Positions 47,125 through 56,303 of a stretch of 64,000 bases of DNA are shown piece after piece. Position 1 is the first letter of the stretch. Each line of letters opens with the position of its first letter. This DNA is from Mytilus trossulus (Eukaryota; Mollusca; Bivalvia; Mytilida; Mytilidae): the NCBI RefSeq assembly GCF_036588685.1, contig NC_086382.1, positions 59,414,987 through 59,478,986 on the forward strand. The letters are read 5' to 3'. The translations under genes were made by a program, and so were the position numbers. The notes under the pieces were generated by a model that saw nothing but the letters and a program-made list of their open reading frames with translations, ran no database searches and was not told the origin of the DNA.

Positions 47125-47640
47125 TAAAATTGAGAATGGAAATGGGGAATGTATCAAAGAGACAACAACCCGACCATAGAAAAAGCAACAGCAGAAGGTC
47201 ACATACAGGTCTTCAATGTAACGAGAAATTCCCGCACCCGGAGACGACCTAAACAAATATATACTAGTTCAGTGATAATGAACGCCATTCTAATTTTCAA
47301 ATTGTACACAAGAAAGTAAAATTAAAATAATACAAGACTAACAAAGACCAGAGGCTCCTGACTTGGGACAGGCGCAAAAATGCGGCAGGGTTAAACATGT
47401 TTATGAGATCTCAACCCTCCCTCTATACCTCTAGCCAATGTAGAAAAGTAAACGCATAACAATACGTACATTTAAAATTCAATTCAAGAGAAGTCCGAGT
47501 CTTATGTCAGAAGATGTAACCAAAGAAAATAAACAAAATGACAATTATACATAAATAACTTCTAGCAGTTAACTGACATGCCAGCTCCAGACTTCAATTA
47601 AACTGATTGAAAGATTATGATTTCATCATATGCATATAGT
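47125..47640 (+). mobile_element. Long copy of the GAGAATGGAAATGGGG repeat family
   Basis: Begins TAAAATTGAGAATGGAAATG, then GAGACAACAACCCGACCATA, CCCGCACCCGGAGACGACC, GACTTGGGACAGGCGCAAAA, and ends near GATTATGATTTCATCATATG. A ~220-bp version made only of the first part sits, inverted, in the broken B-box gene at 57,475-57,694. No coding capacity. It lies about 300 bp upstream of the helicase-RBR gene. Superfamily not determined. Confidence 0.75.
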
Positions 47641-47851
47641 ATTCATTAGCAAAAGCAAACTGTCACATATTGATGATGAAGGCAAAAACTAAAGTTCTAT
47701 CTACATGTTTAAGTATTAACAACAGTCGCCATGTTTATTCATAAATATGACCGGATACTCTTGATATCACAAGAAAGATGTTTGTAAAGTTTTGTAACAT
47801 CGTTATTATGAGAAGATTACAGGCAATAGTTAAATTGTCCCTTTGGGCCGG

Positions 47852-47949
47852 GTAAGATAAACTCTGTTAAAGTGCGTTTTTTACCATTATACTGTATTTA
47901 GTAGCCTGTTCCAAACTATTTTGACATTAAATATTTTAAATGTTTGCAG
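47852..47949 (+). other. Possible short 5' intron of the helicase-RBR gene
   Basis: A donor-like CCGG|GTAAGATAAA at 47,851/47,852 and a clear acceptor TTTGCAG ending at 47,949 bound 98 bp. The acceptor is convincing; the donor could instead be further upstream. Confidence 0.3.
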
Positions 47950-48405
47950 AAAAAGATCATGAGCTCCAATGCAAGGACCAAAGTTTCTACTGCTAGCAGT
48001 TCAGAGGTAATTGAGGGTGAAGCTGACAAACATGTTCATGTAGAACAACATCAAAGTAACAAACCAAAAGAGAAAAAAAGCATTTCAAAGATGAAAAAGC
48101 AAGCTGTTTGTTTTAAAGCTTCTGGTTGTCATTTGACAGATACCGAATTAAAAGCACGACTGAAATATATCACAAAATCCTGTTCTGATGAAGCGTCAGT
48201 TTTATCTTATCGTTCACAGCAGGAAATTTATGCTTTGCAAGATAAACTTTCAGAGCTTAAGTTGCAAAAGAATGAATTCGAAGATTTCTTAAAAAGTATG
48301 AATGAATTGAAGAAACTGAAGTCATCTAAAGAAATTGAATCTGCAATGCATTTGGCATATTCCCAGTTTCAAATAGAATGCAAACACCTTGCAAATGCCT
48401 TATAA
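47950..48405 (+). CDS. N-terminal segment of the helicase-RBR gene, cut by an in-frame TAA
   Basis: After the acceptor at 47,949 the first ATG is 47,959, giving 148 aa (MSSNARTKVSTASSSEVIEG...). The end is TAA at 48,403-48,405. The segment is Lys/Glu/Ser-rich and partly coiled coil (QQEIYALQDKLSELKLQKNE, FEDFLKSMNELKKLKSSKEI). It is in the same frame as the 1410-codon frame that starts at the very next base (TAA ATG), and runs into it as N-terminal regions of DEAH helicases do (...ECKHLANAL | MYARRGEIIS...). I infer these were one protein. Alternatives: a nonsense allele, stop-codon readthrough, re-initiation at the adjacent ATG, or a consensus error. Confidence 0.7.
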   Translation, partial: KKIMSSNARTKVSTASSSEVIEGEADKHVHVEQHQSNKPKEKKSISKMKKQAVCFKASGCHLTDTELKARLKYITKSCSDEASVLSYRSQQEIYALQDKLSELKLQKNEFEDFLKSMNELKKLKSSKEIESAMHLAYSQFQIECKHLANAL

Positions 48406-51400
48406 ATGTATGCAAGAAGAGGTGAGATTATTTCAACTGTTACAGAAAATCAAGTGTCGATTATCATAGGAGAAACAGGGTCCGGAAAGAGCACTCAAGT
48501 TACACAATACCTATATCAAGCAGGACTGGCAGATTCAGGAATGATAGTTTGCACACAACCACGAAAGATCGCCGCAACGAGCCTAGCAACACGAGTTGCC
48601 ACTGAACTGAACACATCCGTCGGACATCTTGTCGGGTACCACGTTGGCATGCAAATAAAAACTTCCAATGCAACACGAATTGTCTATATGACAGATCAAA
48701 TGCTTTTACATCTTTGCCTAAAAGATGAAAAGTTTTCCAAATATGCATGCATTATAATTGATGAGGCTCACGAAAGAAGCATTTACACAGATTTGCTTCT
48801 TGGAATGATTAAAAAGAGTTTAAACAAAAGACCTGAACTTAGAGTTGTAATCACGTCAGCAACAATCGAACCAGAAATATTTGTCAACTTTTTTGGTACA
48901 TGTCCTGTTCTAAATATTTCTGGACGAATGTTTCCGGTAGATGTCATATGGTCGACCGAAAACGACGATGATTACGAAAATGCAGCTCTTAAAAAAACAA
49001 TATATGTCCACGAAAAAGAGCAGATTGGAGATATTCTGACATTTTTAACATCCCCGATTGAAATCGAAAAATGTTGTAACAGTTTTGAGAAGGCTTTACA
49101 GGATAAAAGCAAGTTTATATGTCTTCCTCTTCATGGTCGCTTACAACCACAAGAACAACAAAAAGTATTTGATCCGAGTCCAGAGGGAAAAAGAAAAATT
49201 GTATTTGCTACAAATAGCGCAGAAACTTCAATAACCATACCTGGTATTAGATATGTAATCGACTCGGGTGTTGCTAAAGAAATGCAGTATGACCCCAAAA
49301 AGAACATAAGCACACTAAGCGTCACCAATATAACGAAAAGTTCAGCAGAACAAAGAAAGGGTCGAGCTGGAAGAACTGAACCGGGCAAATGTTATAGATT
49401 ATATACGGAAAACACTTATGAGAAAATGGAAGCAAATTCGAAGCCAGAAATCCTTAGAGTTCACTTAGGACAAGCTTTGCTTAAGCTTTATGAGGTAGGT
49501 GTAAATCCTTTAGAGTTTGACTTTGTCCAAAAACCAACACAGCAATTGATAGATACAGCAGTGGAAACTTTGGAGCTTGTTGGGGCAGTTTCAGAAAATA
49601 GGATAACCGATCTAGGAAAATGGATAGCGAAGCTTCAAATAGATCCCAAGTTTGGTGCCTTCTTGTACGAAGCTATAAAAGAAGGAGTTGGAATTGAAGC
49701 AATTGTTTTAACATCATGCTGTGGGACAAGTGGTATGTTTTACAGATCAGGATCAGAAAGTCAAAAGAGTATGGCTGACAAAAACAAGATCCCGTTTTGT
49801 CACGAAGGAGGAGATTTTATGACCATGCTCAATGTTTTCCGAGAATGGCACAAACAGAATGAAAAATCAAAGAGTCGATGGTGTTCACAAAATTCAATTA
49901 ATAACAAAGTATTACGTGGTATAAGAGAGACAGTGAACGAAATATTGAGTGTCCTAAAAAAGGAACATAGAATTCATTTACGATTTCAAATGCAACCACC
50001 TACTGATGTAGACGACAAACTACATAAAATGCTTTTCAATGTTTTCAGGCAAAATATCTGTCATTTTTTAGGGCACGAGAAAGCCGGATATTTAGATATA
50101 CACAAAGATCAGATCGTACAAATCTTTCCGGCATCTTCTTTAAAACCACTTGGACTTCAACCAAACTGGATTGTACTTGAACGCGTTTTAAAGACATCAC
50201 GTGATTTTGCAACTAATATAACTCCAGTTAAAGATATCTGGTTAGATGATGCATTAACAAATGGCTTGTTAACATTTGATTTACTTTCTATCAAAAGTCA
50301 AAGAGTAGAACTAGCAGTTTTCTGTGAAGTCGGTGAAAAGGTGTTTTCAAATTTTGTTGGTTCTCGTTTTTCTGAGCTTCGGAACATTGAAAAGGCAATA
50401 CGACAAGCAACTGGAGGAAGCTTCATTACCGTCGAAGCCTCTAAAGAAATGGGGGAAATTAGTGCCTTTACGGCTGACAAGAACATGGAAACTGCTAAAT
50501 CCATGATAATTGACCGCTTAAAGTCAATTAAAGTTTTACTTAAAGGCGAAACAAAAGAGCACTATTTATCACCATCGAACAAAGGTGTCAAAGTAGTAAT
50601 CGGACCTGGTATGGACATAGCAGATGTACTAATGCCTAATGAATTTAAAACAGTTATTGTTGAAGTAATCAGCAAGTCTGTGTCAGATCAGGAAATTCGT
50701 CAACATTTTGAAACAAATGGCAAAGTTGTAAATGTCCAGAAATTCAGATACAACAGAGAGAAAACAAAATGGGGAAGAGTTACTTTTCAACGAAAAGAAG
50801 ATGCTGCATTGTCTGTTGAAACGACAAAGGGCAAGGATATCAGGGCAATTCCAGACACTGAGATCACATTCAATAAAATCCAAAACAGCCATTGTACCAT
50901 GAGAGCGAAAATAGAATGGTGTAGGCGACCCCCTTTTGCATTGATTCGATTTAATGATACTTCTTATGTTCGAAAGGCATGCAAAACGGCTATTTGTTGC
51001 GCTAATAGAGTTTTGAGAATTAGAACAAATAAAACAGACACATCTGAGATACATGTTACAAACTTTGCATTGGATACTAAAGAAGCTGACTTGCGCACAG
51101 CTTTCATCGGTGCATTATTTATCGGCAATGACGCTATTACAAAAGTTACTTTACGAAAAAAGACTGTAAAAACATCTGAAAACGAGTTAAAGTCGTTAAA
51201 GCAAACTCTTGAATCAAAACTAAGTCCGTACGTCAGAGAAGGGAAGTATAATCTCGATTTAAAATTGCCAAAGGAGAGTTTTGACAAGTTTTTAGCCTTT
51301 GTTTCGTTCACATTACATGAAGAGGGTAACGCAGCATACGTTGGTATACATAACAGTTTCAAGATTAACTATGAAACAGTGACAATGTCGCCAGAATTCA

Positions 51401-52638
51401 AGACTTCCTTAGTTGTTCAAAAACGTATTTACGAGATCTACGCCAAGTTACTTGCCACGTTTTATGAAAAGCTTCAATCGCTAAATGTCAAATGTCTTCC
51501 TGCAAAGGAATTGACAAAAGGTAATATGCTGATAGAACTGCGTTCTGGAGATTATGTGAACGTATTGAAAGGGAAAACTATCATCGAAAAATTAATCGAG
51601 GGCAAGAAATTTGACAGAGATAATATTGAGTGGACTGAGAAGTTGTTTACAATAAACGGTCGTCGGTACGTTGAATCGATCGGAAAACAGACGAACACCA
51701 TCATTATGATTGATGCTCGTGTTTCCTCTGTCATCATCCATGGTACCGAAGATGCAAAATCAATTGCAACTGAGATGCTTCTGGACTATATAAAAGAGCT
51801 GATCACAGGCGTTTCAAAACAAATTAATCTAAAGGGACCAGACAGGCCAGCTGGAGTTATGAAAGAACTAATGCTACGTTACGGATATGACTTAGATACA
51901 TTGCTTGACAAAAGCGGGGTAAGGTTTTTAGAGCTTGATCGTCAAAGGCACATTTTAATTATAACTGGAAAGTCAGAAGCGGTTGACATTGTCAATGAAC
52001 ATATACAAAACGTTATTGATGATATCTCAGATAGAAAGATGAAAGAAGTCTTACAACTTTGTAATACACGGGACTGTGCCCTCTGTTTATGCGAAATAGA
52101 AGACGATAATATCTACAGACTGGAGCTATGTGGTCATCCTTACTGTAAACAATGCGTCATATTATTGATTGATGCAAGTTCGTTTCCACTGTGCTGCAGC
52201 AGAGAGAATTGCGGGGAAACAGTCGCATTGCAGGACATAATGAGGATAACGGAAAAAAACGAAAATCTAGTTAACCGTTTGGTTGAAAAAGCAACCAGCA
52301 GTTTCGTTGAGAAAAATCATCTAACATTTAAATATTGTACAACACCTGAGTGTCAGACTATTTATCGTATTACACAAAATGAAAACTTATTCACGTGTCC
52401 TCTCTGTAACCTGCATATATGCACATGCTGTCACAAGGATTTTCATCCTGGATTAACATGCATAGGAGCACAGTTGAAGGTAGAAGATAAAGAAGCAGAC
52501 AAACTTTACTCTCTATGGGTTCAACAAAATCAAAATGTTAAACCATGTCCAAAGTGTCATGTTCTAATAGAGAAAAATGGTGGATGCAGCCACATGCATT
52601 GCACGAAGTGCAACACTAGCTTCACATGGATTTACTGA
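48406..52638 (+). CDS. DEAH-box RNA helicase-RRM-RBR E3 ligase fusion (DEAH12-like)
   Basis: 1410 aa in one uninterrupted exon. Helicase: Walker A GETGSGKST (22-30), TQPRKIAA (50-57), DEAH (119-122), SAT (151-153), QRKGRAGR (316-323). A helicase-associated HA2-like region follows (about 355-450). An RRM-like fold starts about 746 (TVIVEVISKSVSDQEIRQHF, GRVTFQRKEDA). The C-terminus is RING-between-RING: RING1 from C1224 (CALCLCE...CGHPYCKQC), IBR about 1310-1360, RING2 from about 1380 (PCPKC...NGGCSHMHCTKC). Cys in NGGC (about 1394) is the position of the thioester-forming catalytic Cys in ARIH/parkin RBRs. The order matches plant DEAH11/DEAH12 and the 'DEAH12-like' proteins annotated in bivalves. 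RING2 stops at SFTWIY, before the last zinc ligands. The lack of introns suggests retrocopy origin or intron loss. Start and end anomalies leave its function open. Confidence 0.88.
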   Translation: MYARRGEIISTVTENQVSIIIGETGSGKSTQVTQYLYQAGLADSGMIVCTQPRKIAATSLATRVATELNTSVGHLVGYHVGMQIKTSNATRIVYMTDQMLLHLCLKDEKFSKYACIIIDEAHERSIYTDLLLGMIKKSLNKRPELRVVITSATIEPEIFVNFFGTCPVLNISGRMFPVDVIWSTENDDDYENAALKKTIYVHEKEQIGDILTFLTSPIEIEKCCNSFEKALQDKSKFICLPLHGRLQPQEQQKVFDPSPEGKRKIVFATNSAETSITIPGIRYVIDSGVAKEMQYDPKKNISTLSVTNITKSSAEQRKGRAGRTEPGKCYRLYTENTYEKMEANSKPEILRVHLGQALLKLYEVGVNPLEFDFVQKPTQQLIDTAVETLELVGAVSENRITDLGKWIAKLQIDPKFGAFLYEAIKEGVGIEAIVLTSCCGTSGMFYRSGSESQKSMADKNKIPFCHEGGDFMTMLNVFREWHKQNEKSKSRWCSQNSINNKVLRGIRETVNEILSVLKKEHRIHLRFQMQPPTDVDDKLHKMLFNVFRQNICHFLGHEKAGYLDIHKDQIVQIFPASSLKPLGLQPNWIVLERVLKTSRDFATNITPVKDIWLDDALTNGLLTFDLLSIKSQRVELAVFCEVGEKVFSNFVGSRFSELRNIEKAIRQATGGSFITVEASKEMGEISAFTADKNMETAKSMIIDRLKSIKVLLKGETKEHYLSPSNKGVKVVIGPGMDIADVLMPNEFKTVIVEVISKSVSDQEIRQHFETNGKVVNVQKFRYNREKTKWGRVTFQRKEDAALSVETTKGKDIRAIPDTEITFNKIQNSHCTMRAKIEWCRRPPFALIRFNDTSYVRKACKTAICCANRVLRIRTNKTDTSEIHVTNFALDTKEADLRTAFIGALFIGNDAITKVTLRKKTVKTSENELKSLKQTLESKLSPYVREGKYNLDLKLPKESFDKFLAFVSFTLHEEGNAAYVGIHNSFKINYETVTMSPEFKTSLVVQKRIYEIYAKLLATFYEKLQSLNVKCLPAKELTKGNMLIELRSGDYVNVLKGKTIIEKLIEGKKFDRDNIEWTEKLFTINGRRYVESIGKQTNTIIMIDARVSSVIIHGTEDAKSIATEMLLDYIKELITGVSKQINLKGPDRPAGVMKELMLRYGYDLDTLLDKSGVRFLELDRQRHILIITGKSEAVDIVNEHIQNVIDDISDRKMKEVLQLCNTRDCALCLCEIEDDNIYRLELCGHPYCKQCVILLIDASSFPLCCSRENCGETVALQDIMRITEKNENLVNRLVEKATSSFVEKNHLTFKYCTTPECQTIYRITQNENLFTCPLCNLHICTCCHKDFHPGLTCIGAQLKVEDKEADKLYSLWVQQNQNVKPCPKCHVLIEKNGGCSHMHCTKCNTSFTWIY

Positions 52639-54174
52639 CAAAATTCTACAACTGCTGCAAATTCTGCAACCATCAACGTTCCTGTTCGGACTAAGCGAAG
52701 TCAGAAAACATTTTGTATTGATTTTCATATTTGTCATTGAACCGCATTATTAATGTATTTAAAATGTATCTAAAACTCAACACATTACTTTACCTTCTTC
52801 CTTCACAATATTATTTGTAGAAAAAAGGCATTGATTTCTTTTTTTAACATACAAAAAATGACTACGGAAGAGAACTTTTACTGCAGGAAAGAAATATACA
52901 AAACAGTAAATCTTATGCTTTAACTTTTTCAGACTTTAAAGTCAATAATATATAAATGTATATGATTATTACATGTTACGTGTATGATTTTGAGAAATTA
53001 TTTTAAAAACAGGGTACCAACAAAAATTTAAAAAATCGACAATAAATAATATTGGTCCAAAGCACTTAAGAAAAGAGTGAATGAGTAGCTTGAACAATTT
53101 CAAATCATATCAAGGTATGGTAGGGACAAAAAAAATCTTAAAACAAGATTGCAAACACTAACGTTTGCATAAGTCTTAAACACTTTTGGTGACTGGAATT
53201 CAAGTAATTGGTTGTTTAAAAAGCTTGACAGTGTGCTCATTAATTTTGATAACGTAGTTAATTTACATTTCATTGGTTTAATCAAATATATCTCACAGTT
53301 AAATGTTATGAGTACACATCGTTTGAAACTATCCCACTATTAAATCGATTCTCCAAAAAATGTTCAGCAATTATTCTAGGAAATACGACCCACAGGAAGA
53401 GTGACTTGAAACTAAGATCTTTGTCTCGATAATTTAAAATACGTTTATTATTCTCTTCCTCTAAGGATTGATTATTGATTTAAAAATACATATCTATGAC
53501 GCTGGAGATGAATAGATGTTGGATATCACAGTGTAATTTCAATTTCATAATCTGTCTTTAAAGTTGTTATCATACTGTTAGTATTGTCTTAAGATGTAAA
53601 ATTAAAGTTTGTTTGAGGAATAGTTCTTTTAGATTTCAATTTTAGAATGTGAACTAATTTCTTTTATTTCAATTTTTTTGACATTTGTAATTAATGATTT
53701 GAAATGGATGAATAGAGGATTTTCTAAATGTGGTTTAGTAAATTTATATTTGAGTTTATGATTTTTATATTATCCACGAATAGATAATAAACAAAAATGT
53801 GTCCATAGTATACGGATACCCCATTTCCATTATCATTTTCATGTTCAGTGGACCGTGAAATTGGGATAAAAAAAATATGATTTGGCATTTAAATTAGAAT
53901 GATATAGATCAAATTAGATAAATTATTGAATCTTTTTATTTTGTATCATATAAAATGAACATTATAATTATAATATACTGATGTCAAGAATATTGCTTCC
54001 AGTTGTGTAATAAAGTGTCAGTTTGATTTTGTAAGGCCGTGTTTCCATTGATTTAAACTCGGTGTTGTGTTATTGCGATTCACACGTCAACAAACACAAT
54101 TACGTTTCCATAGATAAAACCCAATGTTTACATTATTAAGACTAGCATTAAGTAATTTGGTCAATATGATTGAG
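52639..54174. other. 3' flank of the helicase-RBR gene
   Basis: AATAAA at about 53,041 could end its transcript. No further exon carrying the missing RING2 ligands is recognised in any frame within the next ~200 bp, and no donor precedes the stop. The rest is AT-rich with nothing seen. Confidence 0.4.
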
Positions 54175-54564
54175 TTAAGGATGTACTTAAGTGAGGTTTT
54201 GGAAATTGGTGTAAGATGTTCGGACTCCTTGGTATTTTAAAATATTTTGCCCCATAACACCAATTTGTCTTTGTATCAAAAGACTTCAATAGCTCATAAA
54301 AGGCAATTTTCCAAAATTTAAGAAATTTCTTAATTTTTGTGCTTTCGATTTGAGACCTAAATAATACCAATGCAAATGAAGATAGATAATAAAAGTCCGA
54401 GTCAGCCTCCTCCCGCTTGATTTAAAAACTCCAATATCTCGAAAAGGAGATCCTTGACCTATCAATGAATTAAGATTATTTTGTTCCTTAACTGGTGGTA
54501 TTTCTAAATGAAGTATCAATTCTAATTTCTTGATTTTTTAAATTTCACCTAAGTACATCCTTAA
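54175..54564. mobile_element. 390-bp MITE with ~20-bp inverted ends
   Basis: TTAAGGATGTACTTAAGTGA at 54,175 and its inverse TCACCTAAGTACATCCTTAA ending 54,564 match at 19 of 20 positions. The interior holds GATGTTCGGACTCCTTGG. No coding capacity; the overlapping minus-strand frames are incidental. Confidence 0.8.
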
Positions 54565-55357
54565 GAGAATGGGACTTTTTATTTTATGCTCCAGCATATC
54601 TCCAATTGGTTGTTGATCTTGACAGGTGTTGTCTTGGTATTGTATCAAAATACTGATTTAATCAAAACTAATTGCATTCTTTAGAAGAAAAAAAAGAAAA
54701 AAAAATGTGGACCCCTGACTTCCAACTGGTCACTACAAATTTGTTAATTTTATTTGCTTTTGGTTTGAAATAATGGATTGTAAGTACATTAAGGTTATAA
54801 TGATGTTAAAGCACTATTATTGAAAACATGTAATCGTGTTCAGATTCTTTAATAAATCAATTTAAAACACTGTTCTATTTTAGTTCTAACCATCTGCCAT
54901 TGAAAAATGGTAATTGATTATTTTACCCTTTCGCAATTCCATGTGACTGCAACTGGATAATTAAAGCAAATCGTAAAATAGAATTCAGAACTCAGTTTGT
55001 TGTATCATCGGAATGTATGGAAAGTGTAACTCTGGGTCATGCAACTTATAAGAAGGCTTCGTATTTTATTATCGAGACAAGCACAAAACTTCATGAGGAC
55101 CAATTATATACTAACAATATTTTTGTTCTCATAAAGCTCTCAACTAAAAATTACTTTTAAAAGATTAATCCAGATATTCTACAGGAAAAAACTTAGTTGA
55201 AAGCTTGACTTGTTTTCAGAAAATTTATGAATACCAGAAGAAGTCATATGTTTAAAACGATATAAATAAGATTGCACATACTGAAATGTTCCTCCTGATT
55301 TACAACACATTATTATTTAGTCTTGAAGATAAAGTTTTACTACAAGTATCACATAAA
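54565..55357. other. Intergenic stretch
   Basis: No gene or bounded repeat recognised. Confidence 0.4.
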
Positions 55358-55852
55358 AGTTATCAAAGGTACCAGGATTATAATTTAATACGCCATACGC
55401 GAGTTCCGTCTACATAAGACACATCAGTGACGCTGAGATCAAACTAGTTATTAAGCCAAACAAGTACAAAGTTGAAGAGCATTGAGGTTCTAAAATTCCA
55501 GAAAGCTGTGCCAAATACTGCTAAGGTAATCTAATACTGGGATAAGAAAAGCCTTATTTTATTTCGAAAATTTCAAAGTTTTGTAACAGGAAATTTCTAA
55601 AAATGACCATATAATTGATATTCATGTTAACAACTACTGGGCTGGTGATAACCTCCGGGACAAAACGTCCAATCGTAGTGACATCGACCCAGCGGTGTAA
55701 ATAGGTACCAGGATTATAATATAATACATCAGACCAACGTTTGGTCTACATAAATTTGACATTAGCAATGATCCATGGCAATGAGTCTTATGTAGACGAA
55801 ACGCGCGTCTGGCGTACTTAATTTAATAATAGTCCTGGTACCTTTGATAACT
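55358..55852. mobile_element. 495-bp foldback element with ~65-bp inverted ends
   Basis: AGTTATCAAAGGTACCAGGA at 55,358 continues through ATAATTTAATACGCCATACG and TCCGTCTACATAAGAC. The far end is its imperfect inverse (CTTATGTAGACGAAACGCGC, CCTGGTACCTTTGATAACT to 55,852). A third copy of the end module (GGTACCAGGATTATAATATA, about 55,706) lies inside, so the element may be a nested pair. Partial copies lie at about 2610 and 43,951-44,015. Confidence 0.75.
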
Positions 55853-56303
55853 ATTAAGTTGGTGTCAGTGGGATTCAAAACATAGACACAAACCAGTATG
55901 TTATGAATAGTTAAAACCTATATTTTGGCCAAAATAAGAAAATTTTCTTCAAATGAACTTCTTAGAGAATATTAAACCAAACAAAGCTTTTTATTTTTCC
56001 CTATTTCACTAATAATATATTGTAAAGATGAGAAATTATTCATTTTCAACTTTTTCGTTTATTACACAGTTTACAGTACCAAAGCTTCTACATGTTCTAT
56101 GACAGCTGTTTTGTATCTCTTTTTCCTTGAAGTTCTGTATTTGTGTAAAAAACAAATCAAATATAAATAGGGTTTTTGTCTACTAGTAAATGAATTTAAG
56201 TCCAACCATTTTTTTTAAAGTATTTTCATACTTGATACAAAACAGTTTTTTTAATTTTTAAAAATAATTCACATGTAGCCACAGAAAGAGGCTAACGTTT
56301 GCT

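Noticed and set aside
50683-51362. Minus-strand frames of 123-132 codons under the helicase gene
   Set aside because: Antisense shadows of a long, well-supported coding exon.
52639-52735. Continuation of the RBR past the stop at 52,638
   Set aside because: The frame after the TGA is open for about 30 codons but has no Cys/His pattern of RING2; reading it as readthrough would be unsupported.
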